The position numbers and the translations under genes are program-made. From NCBI RefSeq assembly GCF_001314605.1, contig NZ_LIHP01000018.1, positions 62,001 through 126,000 on the forward strand: a stretch of DNA of 64,000 nucleotides, written 5' to 3'. This DNA is from Marinobacter sp. HL-58 (lineage in GTDB: Bacteria; Pseudomonadota; Gammaproteobacteria; Pseudomonadales; Oleiphilaceae). Under the pieces are notes generated by a model. The model did not search any database. It was not told the DNA's origin and was given only the letters and a program-made list of their open reading frames with translations. Of this stretch, positions 34,716 to 44,229 are shown in pieces; the first letter of the stretch is position 1; each line of letters opens with the position of its first letter.

Positions 34716-37637
34716 ATGAGCGCCGCAGTAACACGCCACAGGCAGTATCTGAATACAGTCCTGTTCTTTGCCTTTGCTGTGCTGATGCTCTTCTCACTGC
34801 CCACACCCACCTTGTCGGCCGATGACCAGACTGTTTCAGTGGGCATCGTGTCTGACAACAAGCCATACTCCAATATTGAGGGCCGCACCCCGACAGGTTT
34901 CTCCATTGACGTACTCCGGGAAGTGGGCCGCCATTCGGGACTGAATTTCGAATTTCGTGCCGGCACCTGGCCGGAAGTCTTTGGCGCCTTTATGAGAGGG
35001 GAAATCGACGTTATCGACGGCATCTCCTTCCGCGAGGAACGGGCAGAAAACATTCTCTTTACCGAGCCATACCACATCCGTCAGATCTACCTTATGCACG
35101 ACCCTGCAAGCCCACTGGGCAACATCAGCTCACTGGAGGAGCTATCTGACTATCACATCGGCATCGTCAAGGATGTTTACTACCACGACGTTCTGGCAGA
35201 TACAGGTGTCAACGTCACCAGCTACAGCTCTATCCCCAGCCTGGTTCGGGCACTGGCATTCGGCTGGGTAGACGGCATTATCGGGCCGGAACTGACCCTG
35301 AACTACTACGCCAACCAGGCCGGTTTCCGGTTTCTGGAGGTTGCCGGCGAGGCTCCGCTGGGTGAGCTTTCCCGTGAAGACTTTCGGCTGGGCGTTCTGA
35401 AAGGTAATGAAGACCTGTTTGAAGCCGTCAGCGATGGCCTGGATGCGATTCCGGAATCAACCATCAACGAACTCCTTCAACGCTGGTACGAGTTTGGCGG
35501 CGCGAGCATCAGTGAAAAGCCGGGCCTTGAGCTCACCGATGCCCAACAACGCTATCTCCGTGAAATCGGGCCCATCAGGGTCGGCTTCATGAGGGATTAC
35601 GCACCCTTCAGCTTCCGCGACGCCAACACCCTGCAGGGGCTCGCTGTTGATGTCATGAACCGCGTTTCGGATCTGACAGGCTTACAGGTTATTCCGGTCA
35701 CGGATCAGTGGTCAGAGCTATACCCGATGTACCTGCGCGGCGACATCGATATCATGGCCAACATATCGGAGAACCCGGAACGCCGGGAATCCAGCCGATT
35801 TACCGCCCCCTATCACATCATTCCCAATGTTGCCTTTTCACTCGATGACTCGCTGGGTTTCAACGCAATCGCCGACTTGCAGGGCCTGAGAGTGGCCATC
35901 GGAGCCGGCATCTATTATGAAAAAACGCTGAAAGAACAGCTTGGCGACAATGTCTATTCTTTTACCTCACAGAGAGCCATGTTTCAGGCGCTGAAGGAGG
36001 GTACCGTCGATGTGGTGCTGGCGGCCTTGCCCAATGGCAATTACTGGGTTCGCCAGTTGCGGATGACCGGAGTAACCATTGCCGGGGAGATTACCCTCGA
36101 TGGTAAACCGGGGGAGGACTTGCGCTTTGGTGTTCGGCCAGCGCTTGAACCGCTGGCATCCATTATTGATGAGGCCCTCGCCTCTATCAGCCCCACGGAA
36201 ATGCGAACCATTGAAAATCGCTGGCTGGGTGCATCCGCACGCAGTGCGCCGGATCTTCCGGGCGAAGTGACATTCACCGATGCCGAAACAGCCTGGCTGG
36301 AACAAAGAAAACAGCAACTCACGCTCTGTGTTGACCCTGACTGGCTGCCACTTGAAGGGCTGGATGAAGCGGGCCAACACAAGGGGATAGCAGCAGATAC
36401 CTTCAAACTGTTTTCCGAACGTTCGGGCATTGAATTCACGCCTCTGCAGATCGACACCTGGCCGGAATCCGTCGCGGCCGCCAAAAGCCGTGAGTGCGAC
36501 ATGTTTTCAATGGCCATGGAAACCCCGGAAAGACTCGGATACATGAACTTTACAACGCCATATGCCGAGATTCCCGGCATTCTCGTGGGGCGCATAGAAA
36601 CACCCTTTATTAATTCACTGGAGGACCTGGGCGATAGACCCGTGGGCATAGTTGAGGGCTATGCATTTGTCGAATTGCTGAGAACCCTGAACCCGGACCT
36701 CAACCTGGTGGAAGTGGCCAATGAGAAAGACGGTCTGCGGATGGTCCAACAGCGAGAACTCGCCGCCCATCTGAGCACCCTGGCCACCGCCAGCTATCAT
36801 ATGCAGGAACTTGGGCTGGCTGATCTCAAAGTGATCGGACGAGTACCGCTGGACTGGTCCCTCGCGGTCGCTACCCGCAACGATGAGCCGGAACTGCTGG
36901 GTATCATGCAAAAGCTGGTGGAGAGCCTTACCAAACAGGAACGCAGCCGCATAGAACAGAACTGGAGCGGCATCAACCTGCAAGAGAAAACCGATTATGC
37001 CCTGGCCGCGCAACTGACGGCTGGTGCGCTGATAATTCTGGGTTTGCTATTCTACTGGAATCGGAAGCTCGGCCGGTTAAACCGTGAACTCGCCGCTGCC
37101 AACGAAAGACTTGCCCACCTGAGCGTTACCGACGACCTGACCCAGATCGGCAACCGCAGCTATTTCGACTCCGAATACAACAAGAGCTTCCAGTGGTGTC
37201 AGCGGCACAAGGAAGGTTTTGCGATTGCCATGGTGGACGCCGACCACTTCAAAACCATCAACGACACCTATGGTCACGACGCCGGCGACCAATGCCTGAA
37301 AGCCCTGGCCGACATCATGCGTGAGCATTTCCGCCGCGACACGGACCGGCTGACACGGTTTGGTGGCGAGGAATTCGTGATTTTCACCTCTTTCAGCGAC
37401 CGGGAAGAGCTGATCTCACGGCTTGAAAGCTTCCGCGAAGCCGTCGCCCGCAGCTCAACCCCCTGCGACGATGAACAGCTGCGGTTCACCGTCAGCATCG
37501 GCCTTGCCACCGGCATCCCCGGTAAGGATTCGTCGCCGGCCGAGTTTCTGAGGCTGGCTGATCAGGCACTTTACTCAGCCAAACAGAACGGGCGCAACCG
37601 CCTGGAAGCCCGGACCGTCCATCCTGATTCCGCTTGA
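34716..37637 (+). CDS. Diguanylate cyclase with three tandem SBP_bac_3 sensor domains
   Basis: A 973-residue membrane protein. A signal/TM segment (about 10-32) precedes three amino-acid-binding-type (SBP_bac_3) domains at roughly 37-265, 275-510 and 525-755. They open with [33 protein letters not shown] and [16 protein letters not shown]. One membrane helix (about 775-792) follows, then GGDEF with active motif [10 protein letters not shown] and an I-site (RDTD). It should make c-di-GMP in response to small periplasmic ligands. The ATG at 34716 is chosen; a GTG at 34704 is possible and closer to a GGA. The gene is divergent from the spermidine-synthase-like gene. Confidence 0.9.
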   Translation: MSAAVTRHRQYLNTVLFFAFAVLMLFSLPTPTLSADDQTVSVGIVSDNKPYSNIEGRTPTGFSIDVLREVGRHSGLNFEFRAGTWPEVFGAFMRGEIDVIDGISFREERAENILFTEPYHIRQIYLMHDPASPLGNISSLEELSDYHIGIVKDVYYHDVLADTGVNVTSYSSIPSLVRALAFGWVDGIIGPELTLNYYANQAGFRFLEVAGEAPLGELSREDFRLGVLKGNEDLFEAVSDGLDAIPESTINELLQRWYEFGGASISEKPGLELTDAQQRYLREIGPIRVGFMRDYAPFSFRDANTLQGLAVDVMNRVSDLTGLQVIPVTDQWSELYPMYLRGDIDIMANISENPERRESSRFTAPYHIIPNVAFSLDDSLGFNAIADLQGLRVAIGAGIYYEKTLKEQLGDNVYSFTSQRAMFQALKEGTVDVVLAALPNGNYWVRQLRMTGVTIAGEITLDGKPGEDLRFGVRPALEPLASIIDEALASISPTEMRTIENRWLGASARSAPDLPGEVTFTDAETAWLEQRKQQLTLCVDPDWLPLEGLDEAGQHKGIAADTFKLFSERSGIEFTPLQIDTWPESVAAAKSRECDMFSMAMETPERLGYMNFTTPYAEIPGILVGRIETPFINSLEDLGDRPVGIVEGYAFVELLRTLNPDLNLVEVANEKDGLRMVQQRELAAHLSTLATASYHMQELGLADLKVIGRVPLDWSLAVATRNDEPELLGIMQKLVESLTKQERSRIEQNWSGINLQEKTDYALAAQLTAGALIILGLLFYWNRKLGRLNRELAAANERLAHLSVTDDLTQIGNRSYFDSEYNKSFQWCQRHKEGFAIAMVDADHFKTINDTYGHDAGDQCLKALADIMREHFRRDTDRLTRFGGEEFVIFTSFSDREELISRLESFREAVARSSTPCDDEQLRFTVSIGLATGIPGKDSSPAEFLRLADQALYSAKQNGRNRLEARTVHPDSA

Positions 37638-37717
37638 GTACATGGATGTCGCATCCTATCCGAACCAATCCTGAGCGGGGTGATATGATAGCCGTAAAAC
37701 AACAGGGAGAATCCATT

Positions 37718-38689
37718 ATGGCCAACATATATGAAGATAACTCGCTCTCCATTGGCAACACCCCTCTGGTAAGACTGAACCGTGTGAATGACGGGGCCAC
37801 CATCTGGGCCAAGATCGAGGGGCGCAATCCGGCTTATTCCGTCAAGTGCCGCATTGGCGCCGCCATGATCTGGGATGCCGAGACACGCGGCGTTCTCAAG
37901 AAGGGCATCACTATTGTTGAGCCCACCAGTGGCAATACCGGAATTGCGCTGGCGTTCGTGGCAGCCGCAAGGGGATACAAGCTGATTCTGACCATGCCAT
38001 CGTCCATGAGCCTTGAGCGCCGCAAGGTTCTCAAAGCCCTTGGCGCGGCACTGGTCCTGACGGAGCCGGCCAAGGGGATGAAAGGAGCCATCGCAAAAGC
38101 GGAAGAAATTGTCGCCCAGGATCCGGATAAACACTTCATGCCCCAGCAGTTCGAGAACCCGGCCAACCCCCGCATACATGAAGACACCACCGGCCCGGAG
38201 ATCTGGAATGACACCGACGGGGCTGTCGATATATTCGTCTCCGGTGTCGGCACCGGCGGCACCCTGACCGGTGTGTCCCGTTACATCAAGCACACCAGGG
38301 GGAAAGCCATGACCACCGTTGCAGTGGAGCCTGAAGACTCGCCGATCATTACCCAGTTCCGCAATGGCGATGAGCCCAAACCCGCACCCCACAAAATCCA
38401 GGGCATCGGCGCCGGTTTTATTCCCGGCAACCTGGATATGGACCTGGTGGATGAAGTGGAAACCGTCAGCAACGACGAAGCCATGGCCATGGCTCACCGG
38501 CTGATGCTGGAGGAGGGCATCATGTGCGGTATTTCCTGCGGTGCAGCCGTTGTGGCAGCCATTCGCATCAGCAAGAAGCCGGAATATAAAGGCAAGAATA
38601 TTGTCGTGGTGTTGCCGGATTCAGCAGAGCGCTACCTGTCATCCGCGCTGTTTACCGACCGGTTCGGAGAGCTGGAAAACGTGCAGTAA
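37718..38689 (+). CDS. cysK: Cysteine synthase A
   Basis: A 323-residue PLP enzyme that makes cysteine from O-acetylserine and sulfide. The length equals E. coli CysK. The PLP Lys is K43 ([11 protein letters not shown]), the phosphate loop follows ([11 protein letters not shown]), and the substrate loop is [11 protein letters not shown]. The stretch [21 protein letters not shown] matches CysK rather than CysM. AGGGAGA lies 8 bp before the ATG at 37718; the upstream extension of the frame is not conserved-looking. Confidence 0.95.
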   Translation: MANIYEDNSLSIGNTPLVRLNRVNDGATIWAKIEGRNPAYSVKCRIGAAMIWDAETRGVLKKGITIVEPTSGNTGIALAFVAAARGYKLILTMPSSMSLERRKVLKALGAALVLTEPAKGMKGAIAKAEEIVAQDPDKHFMPQQFENPANPRIHEDTTGPEIWNDTDGAVDIFVSGVGTGGTLTGVSRYIKHTRGKAMTTVAVEPEDSPIITQFRNGDEPKPAPHKIQGIGAGFIPGNLDMDLVDEVETVSNDEAMAMAHRLMLEEGIMCGISCGAAVVAAIRISKKPEYKGKNIVVVLPDSAERYLSSALFTDRFGELENVQ

Positions 38690-38696
38690 ACGGGTT

Positions 38697-38720
38697 GCCC
38701 GGGGCGGAGTTGCCCCGGGC
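38697..38720. terminator. Bidirectional hairpin between cysK and outer-membrane barrel gene
   Basis: GCCCGGGG (38697-38704) pairs with CCCCGGGC (38713-38720) across an 8-base loop, seven bases after the cysK stop and 16 before the convergent gene end. No long T-run follows on either strand. Confidence 0.5.
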
Positions 38721-38736
38721 GGTCATGCCGGCACAA

Positions 38737-39315
38737 TCAGAACTGGAAGCGCAAACCTACACGGGCAGTATCGAAATCGGGACCGTCGTTGGTGACCTGA
38801 CCGTTGAAATCATCCTCATCGATATCCACGTTGTAGCGGTTGTATTCACCGAAAGCGGTAAGCTGTTCGGTTACCCGGAAATCAACGCCGGCACCGACGT
38901 ACGGATTAACCTCATCGTACGTCTCGCTTTCGTCAAAGGCGTCCACATCAAAGGCTGATGCAAATGCACCACCTTTGGCATACACGCCGAAGGTATCCGT
39001 CAGCGGCAGCCTGGCCCGTAACCCCAGCGCCACACCTTTGAGCTTACCGTCAACCTCATTGTCACCGAATTTACCGAAATCGATGTATTCACTTTCCAGT
39101 GCAAAAAACTCGTTGAACTGGTACCCCAGGCCAATGCCGAACAGGTCGTTCTCATCGTCAAACTCGCCGCCATGGGACTTGTAGCCGCCATAACTGCCGC
39201 TTATAAATACACCTGAACTGTCGCGATCGGTATTGTCCTGAGCCCAGACAGCCGGGGCTGCCAGAATGGCCGATGTCATAACCGTTACACATGCAAGACC
39301 GGATTTATAGCTCAT
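38737..39315 (-). CDS. Outer-membrane beta-barrel protein
   Basis: A 192-residue OmpA-N/opacity-type porin family protein. A signal peptide (about 1-25, ending AVWA) is followed by alternating strands of an eight-stranded barrel (GVFISGSYGGYK, FGIGLGYQFNEFFALESEY, PYVGAGVDFRV). It ends in an aromatic residue (VGLRFQF), the typical outer-membrane insertion signal. The loops are acidic. Function is unknown. It is convergent with cysK. Confidence 0.88.
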   Translation of the reverse strand: MSYKSGLACVTVMTSAILAAPAVWAQDNTDRDSSGVFISGSYGGYKSHGGEFDDENDLFGIGLGYQFNEFFALESEYIDFGKFGDNEVDGKLKGVALGLRARLPLTDTFGVYAKGGAFASAFDVDAFDESETYDEVNPYVGAGVDFRVTEQLTAFGEYNRYNVDIDEDDFNGQVTNDGPDFDTARVGLRFQF

Positions 39316-39456
39316 ATCGCATTCATCCTTCTGAGTTCAGAAATAAATGACTTCCTTCTGGATTAACCGGTAAAGCTTCATTCCGATTACCTGAACTCAG
39401 GCTACCGACAAATTCGCCGGATTTGGGTTAAATGCGAAATACGATGTGTTCACCTC

Positions 39457-39753
39457 TTATTCATGTAATTTAATATCAGGTTTAAAACTTTCCGGTGAAT
39501 TTGCAGTTCGTGCCAGCATGCCGAGGCTGGAGGCAACCAGCGATACGCTGCGATAGGACAGGCGGGAAATACCATGATGTATATGCCGTACCCCCTCACT
39601 CCAGGGCCGGGTGACCGGTACCCGTTGCAGGATATCGAAGGTCTCATCGGCTATAGACAGGTGCACACGCTCAAGCTTGCTTGCACCATGGTTCAGACCA
39701 GTGGCCGCTATATCGGCGACACCGGCCCACCAGTTGCGGTTTTGCTCGTTCAT
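39457..39753 (-). CDS. Small unknown protein coupled to an alpha/beta hydrolase
   Basis: A 98-residue protein (MNEQNRNWWAG start) of unknown family. The ATG at 39753 overlaps the hydrolase stop as ATGA and has AGGGAG 9 bp upstream; a GTG nine bases earlier is less well placed. A helical middle contains many basic residues and ends with a hydrophobic stretch (SYRSVSLVASSLGML), so membrane association or contact with the hydrolase is possible. No function is known. Confidence 0.6.
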   Translation of the reverse strand: MNEQNRNWWAGVADIAATGLNHGASKLERVHLSIADETFDILQRVPVTRPWSEGVRHIHHGISRLSYRSVSLVASSLGMLARTANSPESFKPDIKLHE

Positions 39754-40658
39754 AACAGCCACTCCCTGAGCTGGCCGGCCACATCGGGATGATGGGCCAG
39801 ACGGATATGATCAATGCCGGGGAAGGTGGCGATGCCGCTGAGCGACCAGCCTTTTCGCTCGCTGCCACGAGCGCTGGATTCGTGCACCAGTGCATCCCCG
39901 AACAATGCGTTAACCGGGTGTTGGCGAGAGCATGCCAGCAGGCCACAGACGACGTAATGCCTGGCGCCCGGGCACAAGGGTGGCTCACCATCCTCTTCGC
40001 TTACAACCTCTCCCCGGGACAGGTTACGAATGCCGGCACTGCGCAGGTCGATCACCTCACCGATCACCCGCAGGTAATCCCGCGGCGTCTGTTTCATCAG
40101 GTCTGCCGTGGCTTTTGCGCCCTTTGCCAGCCAGGAGCCGTCGTGGGGTGATCCGATGTAGACACAATCGCCAAGCTGTTCCACCCAGCGCAAGCCCCGG
40201 GCATGGCCATAATGGCAGGCGCTGCGTATCAACAGTCCACCCATGCTGTGGCCAATCAGAATAATCCGCTCTACGGGCACAGGCCAGTTACGAACGAGTG
40301 CTTCAAGCAGCGTCGCCAGGTCTTCGCCGTTACGATGGATGGGGCGACCACTGTTGTAACGCAGGGTCAAAGGAGTGATTTTCTGCCCCGCTTCTGCCAG
40401 CAACGACCCGTAATGGGCACCCTGTTGCCCGGGAAGATTCCACACGGACTCCAGCTCCATCAGCCCGTGAATGGAAAGGCAAAGCGTTGTACCTGGTTGC
40501 CCGACATCCGGAATCTGAGGATCAACGGTGTCACGCCCGTGGAAGACCTCCATGGGCAGGGCCAGCGGATTGTTACGGGCCTCAAGCCAGTCCCCGAGAA
40601 AACCACTGAGAATGGCCGAGGCCTGTTTTTGCCATGCCGGGCTGGTGTCTGAACTCAT
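39750..40658 (-). CDS. Alpha/beta hydrolase (lipase-like)
   Basis: A 302-residue hydrolase. The nucleophile elbow is GHSMGG and the oxyanion-hole region is LSIHGLMELESVWNLPG. A likely catalytic His lies near the C-terminus in GIDHIRLAHHPDV. There is no signal peptide, so it is cytoplasmic. It resembles the PGAP1/lipase-2-like group found in marine gammaproteobacteria; the natural ester substrate is unknown. I placed the start at the ATG at 40658; a TTG two codons upstream is also open. It is coupled to the small gene downstream. Confidence 0.82.
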   Translation of the reverse strand: MSSDTSPAWQKQASAILSGFLGDWLEARNNPLALPMEVFHGRDTVDPQIPDVGQPGTTLCLSIHGLMELESVWNLPGQQGAHYGSLLAEAGQKITPLTLRYNSGRPIHRNGEDLATLLEALVRNWPVPVERIILIGHSMGGLLIRSACHYGHARGLRWVEQLGDCVYIGSPHDGSWLAKGAKATADLMKQTPRDYLRVIGEVIDLRSAGIRNLSRGEVVSEEDGEPPLCPGARHYVVCGLLACSRQHPVNALFGDALVHESSARGSERKGWSLSGIATFPGIDHIRLAHHPDVAGQLREWLL

Positions 40659-40777
40659 GAGCAACCGCTACCATCTGAAGATGTGCCTTCAGTCTACTCT
40701 GATCACGGCCGTAACGATTGGCTGAATTTCCAACAGAATCCGGCGGAGGGGCAATCCTGTCCAGCCCCGGGTGACAG

Positions 40778-41278
40778 TCAGGTTGCGGGAGCATCCTGTT
40801 CGCTTGTTGCGGCATGCGCTTTTTCCGCTCCTCTTGCCTGCTCGGCTTCCGCCTCCTTCATCAGAACCATACCGCCCTGCAACAGCAGTGACTTCAGCCG
40901 GGGATCACCCTGCTCAACCACACCCAGGGTGAACGCAGCAAACACCGCTTCCAGGGGATTCTTGCGGACAAGGTCCCGGATAGCATCGATTGGCGTGGGT
41001 GATGATTGCCCCTTCCCGGAAGTGGCAGGCTTTTTCGAAGACACCGGACGGGGCATTCGGTAGAAAAACAGGGCAAGTAATAACAGACATGAAAAGCCCG
41101 TCACCGCCATGGCACCGGCGTCCCCCAGAAACGGAGACAGTGCCAGTGTGGCGGCATTGACGAGCAGGTAAAAACCGGTAATCAACAGGGCGACCAGCAG
41201 CACAAGGGCCAGCATGAAACCAAGAACGGCCGCAACGGCTTTGCGCAGGACGCCCTGTAACCAGGCTGAGTCAGGCAT
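40778..41278 (-). CDS. YqjE/holin-III-like membrane protein
   Basis: A 166-residue protein with two N-terminal membrane helices (about 13-40 and 48-70), then a soluble tail rich in Pro, Ala and charged residues (KAHAATSEQDAPAT). It resembles the actinobacterial holin-X/YqjE group found next to YqjD in enterobacteria. It starts 2 bp after the stop of the DUF883 gene. That pairing supports the assignment even though the sequence match is loose. Confidence 0.65.
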   Translation of the reverse strand: MPDSAWLQGVLRKAVAAVLGFMLALVLLVALLITGFYLLVNAATLALSPFLGDAGAMAVTGFSCLLLLALFFYRMPRPVSSKKPATSGKGQSSPTPIDAIRDLVRKNPLEAVFAAFTLGVVEQGDPRLKSLLLQGGMVLMKEAEAEQARGAEKAHAATSEQDAPAT

Positions 41279-41280
41279 GT

Positions 41281-41604
41281 TCAGCGGTCCAGCAATCGAC
41301 CAACAAGCAGCCCTGCGAGGAACATGATGATGATACTGAGGAACGGTCGCTCCTCAATTTTGTGCTCGACATCGTCCACCGCCTTGGTGCCGGCATCACG
41401 GGCACGATTGAAAGCCTCATCCCCTTTCTGTTTCACCTGATCAAACGCTTCGCGGCTTTCACGGCGAATTTCATCCCGGAGGTGGCTGATGTTGTTTTTC
41501 TGCCCATCGGCAACGCTTTTGGTGAGTTTGGCGAGGTCATCGCGGAGTTTCTGAAGATCCTCCCTGACCTGTTCGTAATCGTTCTGACCGGATTTCGCTT
41601 CCAT
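41281..41604 (-). CDS. DUF883 (ElaB/YqjD) family membrane protein
   Basis: A 107-residue protein: a long charged helix (YEQVREDLQKLRDDLAKLTKS, amphipathic) and a single C-terminal membrane helix (FLSIIIMFLAGLLVGRLL) ending in a basic residue. This is the ElaB/YqjD/DUF883 layout, whose E. coli members bind ribosomes at the inner membrane in stationary phase. AAGGAGG lies 6 bp upstream of the ATG. It is the upstream partner of the YqjE-like gene. Confidence 0.85.
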   Translation of the reverse strand: MEAKSGQNDYEQVREDLQKLRDDLAKLTKSVADGQKNNISHLRDEIRRESREAFDQVKQKGDEAFNRARDAGTKAVDDVEHKIEERPFLSIIIMFLAGLLVGRLLDR

Positions 41605-41812
41605 TTGTTGCCTCCTTATCAGTAACCAATACTGCTATTTCGGCTTTTGGTAACGATATGAACTGTTGAATGAATGGCTGCAGGAGAAAGTCCGATAATC
41701 TTCCGGCTGACATTCAGGCACTGTGGATTGCTAAAGAGTGGCCACAGCTCACTTAACTGTAGCACACGCTCGATAACCTCGGATGAAGACCTCGTAATTC
41801 GGGCCTGCCGGA

Positions 41813-42661
41813 TCAGGGCCCTTCAGGCTCATCGTTCCGTACCCGCAGGAAACTGGCAAATCGCGGCAGCCCCGTGGTGGTGTAGCCATAGTATTTATAG
41901 GTGATGATCGAGCCTACCGGTGGTGGATTCCTCCGCTGCGCGTCGCTGAAGCCGGTACCGATACGAAACTGCCGGCCATCCTCACGCTCAACCCTGATCG
42001 AGCCCATCATTCCACGGTATTTGCCACTGCCGGGCAAGTGCGCCACCACGACAGCTTCGGCATCATCGAAACGTTTTACTTTCAGCAAGTCATCGGAACG
42101 ACCCGTGGAGTGATGGCTGTCGCCGCGCCGCAGCATCAGCCCTTCGCCGCCGGCTGCCACGGTATCATCCAGTAACGCCATCAGCTCATCGCGGTCTGCC
42201 ACCCTGCCCTGTGCCACCATCATCAGGAACGGCGAGGGCGAGGGCTCCAGCAAATTTTCCATGGCTAGGACACGCTCAGAAAACACCCGATCAACCGCAG
42301 GCAGGTCAAACACCATAAACCGCACCTGCCGCCAACTCTCATCGACGGGCTCGAACCGGCGCACAGCGCCCGACAACTCCGCAAACCGGCCCCTCCCCAT
42401 CCAGAACTCACCATCCATGGGCACATCGGGAAAACCCTCGGTAAACCAGCCAGGAGCCCGATATTCATTGCCACCCCGGGACCAGAACCGCTCCCCGTCC
42501 CAGTAGGCCCTCACACCATCAAGCTTTTCACTGACCCAGTAGTCGTCAAGGGCAACGCCTTCCTCGTAGACACCGGCAAGGGCCAGGTCAGGCGGATCTG
42601 CATGGGCAATTGACAGGGCAAAGAGAAGGACAGTGGCGCACAGCAGAGTCAGGAATCGCAT
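41813..42661 (-). CDS. ligE: Periplasmic ATP-dependent DNA ligase (LigE type)
   Basis: A 282-residue minimal DNA ligase with a signal peptide (about 1-21, ending AHA). The adenylated Lys is K46 in EKLDGVRAYW. Motif IV (GGEGLMLRR) and motif V (DLLKVKRFDD) are present, and an OB-like C-terminal domain ends the protein. There is no DNA-binding or zinc domain. LigE enzymes seal nicks in extracytoplasmic DNA and are linked to DNA uptake or extracellular DNA in other bacteria. The gene overlaps the upstream DUF4124 gene by 13 bp. Confidence 0.9.
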   Translation of the reverse strand: MRFLTLLCATVLLFALSIAHADPPDLALAGVYEEGVALDDYWVSEKLDGVRAYWDGERFWSRGGNEYRAPGWFTEGFPDVPMDGEFWMGRGRFAELSGAVRRFEPVDESWRQVRFMVFDLPAVDRVFSERVLAMENLLEPSPSPFLMMVAQGRVADRDELMALLDDTVAAGGEGLMLRRGDSHHSTGRSDDLLKVKRFDDAEAVVVAHLPGSGKYRGMMGSIRVEREDGRQFRIGTGFSDAQRRNPPPVGSIITYKYYGYTTTGLPRFASFLRVRNDEPEGP

Positions 42662-43095
42662 TCACTTTGGACTCTGGCCTGGAAATCACGACGAAGCTGC
42701 ATGTTCTCTTCATCGTCGACAAAAACGCGCTCTCCATCATTGTTGAGGCGATAGATACCCGACACGCTCTTGAGATACCTTAACCGCGCCCGCAAAGCCT
42801 GACAGCGGGATTCAAGCTTTGCCGACCTCGCTTCCTGCTCGGCTTTAATCCTATTGCGCTCGGCACGCTCCCGCCCGCTCTGCTCCAGAAATTCGTTCAC
42901 ACGCCGCTTGCGTTCATCCACTGCTGCATCTGCGGCCGGAGTAGCACTTTTCAGCGTTACCTCCTCCGGGGCCGCATTGGCAGGTGGGCGATCGCCGAAG
43001 TGTATCTGGCTATTTTCATCCACCCAGCGGTAGGTGCCGGCGTGGGTAATGGAGGCTATTAACAAGCATAGGAGGATTAGGAATCCTTTCTTCAT
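42649..43095 (-). CDS. DUF4124 domain protein, secreted
   Basis: A 148-residue protein with a signal peptide (about 1-19, ending THAG) and the DUF4124 opening TYRWVDENSQIHFGDRPP. A charged coiled-coil-like region follows (VDERKRRVNEFLEQSGRERAE). These periplasmic proteins have no known biochemical function. GGAG lies 8 bp before the ATG. It overlaps LigE, so the pair is probably one transcript. Confidence 0.85.
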   Translation of the reverse strand: MKKGFLILLCLLIASITHAGTYRWVDENSQIHFGDRPPANAAPEEVTLKSATPAADAAVDERKRRVNEFLEQSGRERAERNRIKAEQEARSAKLESRCQALRARLRYLKSVSGIYRLNNDGERVFVDDEENMQLRRDFQARVQSECDS

Positions 43096-43117
43096 TTTCT
43101 AATCTCCGTACACGGGA

Positions 43118-43312
43118 CTACAGTTCCGCTTTACGAGCAGGATGGCTGCAGAGCTGCTTGTCATGGTTATCGTCCAGAACGATACGGAGCCCGTTTTCAC
43201 CCGTAACGTTCCGGCCATCCTTCACGTACTCAACCAGCAATTCAAGCTGTTCCCAATTTTCGTGGTTGTAGTGGGTAAGCTGACACATAAATCCTGGGGA
43301 GAAGCCTCTATC
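43118..43312 (-). pseudogene. Orphan C-terminal fragment of a VasX-like T6SS effector
   Basis: Translation of the minus strand between DUF4124 and the immunity gene gives THYNHENWEQLELLVEY, then KDGRNVTGENGLRIVLDD. The last 60 residues of the effector at 44204-47071 read THYNHNNRDQLELLIEY, then KDGRKITGDEGLRIILDG. This is the same module. The fragment is open from about 43312 to a TAG at 43118-43120, with a stop just upstream at 43313-43315 and only an internal ATG at 43288. It is best seen as the 3' remnant of a lost second effector copy. It could still be read as a 56-residue peptide. Confidence 0.8.
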
Positions 43313-43356
43313 TTATTTCTGAAATCAAAAATATCGACAGATAGGAGAGCTCAAAA

Positions 43357-44229
43357 TCAGTAATAATTAATCTTCCCAAAAATATCTTCAACTTCCTTGG
43401 GCCATTTAAATTTAAACGGAGTGACCTTCCACCAAATAATTGAAGGCATAAAAATAAGAAATATTATATGCCCAAAAAGACGACGACCTGGTTCGTCAGC
43501 AACATATTTATTGTACGAGTCATAATTTACTGCATATAAATTTTCTTCGTCCTCAAGATCAATACCATCACTATAATATCTGACAATAAAATTCCATTTC
43601 TGATACAAATGATCTTCTTTAAAGTACGAAGAAATCTTTTTTCTCTGTAAAGCTCGTTTAGGGGTTTTCCCACAAAAGTAGTACTGGTCGCGTAGAAAAA
43701 GATGAGAATAATATTGCCTCTCCCACATCACGCCGGAGCCGAAATATTGTAAACTATAAGAAAAGGTCACCTCCAAATCGTCCCACGGAATCCGATAGAA
43801 GGTGCCCCGATGCCCGACATACACAAAGCCTTCCTGCCTATCAATCCGGAGTGGCAGCATTACCGGCACAAAGATTTCGAACAAGTATACAGATAACCAT
43901 AGGGGTATAAACAAGAACGCAGATGCTGCGAACACCCCTTCGTAGAACTGGTCTATCACCCACATCACGAACAACGCAAGTATCATGAATACACCTACGA
44001 ATCCTATGATATATCTGCGGAGACTCATGAAAGCTGTACGGATGTCCATAAACCGTTTGCTTACATAGGCAACGCCATGGTCTAACCCTTCCGAAGAATC
44101 GGATTCCCTCTTCACCTTCCTGGCAGGCGGACTGGCGAGCCGCTCACCATAGGTGCGGTACAGCCGCTTCTCCAGTTGTTGCTCAATGTCTGTCTCTGGT
44201 AAATCACAGCTCAAAGGTGAGTCGCTCAT
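43357..44229 (-). CDS. Putative membrane immunity protein (DUF6708-like)
   Basis: A 290-residue membrane protein with about four helices (around 75-125 and near the C-terminus) and a soluble beta-rich part (EGFVYVGHRGTFYRIPWDDLEV). It resembles DUF6708 proteins found beside T6SS effectors. It overlaps the effector stop by 26 bp; AGGAG lies 10 bp before the ATG at 44229, while TTG at 44232 or GTG at 44235 cannot be excluded. It is clearly AT-richer than the T6SS core. The position directly after a membrane-active effector suggests that it protects the cell from that effector (inference). Confidence 0.7.
   Translation of the reverse strand: MSDSPLSCDLPETDIEQQLEKRLYRTYGERLASPPARKVKRESDSSEGLDHGVAYVSKRFMDIRTAFMSLRRYIIGFVGVFMILALFVMWVIDQFYEGVFAASAFLFIPLWLSVYLFEIFVPVMLPLRIDRQEGFVYVGHRGTFYRIPWDDLEVTFSYSLQYFGSGVMWERQYYSHLFLRDQYYFCGKTPKRALQRKKISSYFKEDHLYQKWNFIVRYYSDGIDLEDEENLYAVNYDSYNKYVADEPGRRLFGHIIFLIFMPSIIWWKVTPFKFKWPKEVEDIFGKINYY

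Noticed and set aside
43142..43363. Plus-strand open frame in the gap before the immunity gene
   Set aside because: The minus strand of the same stretch encodes the clear effector-tail homology, which explains why the region stays open.
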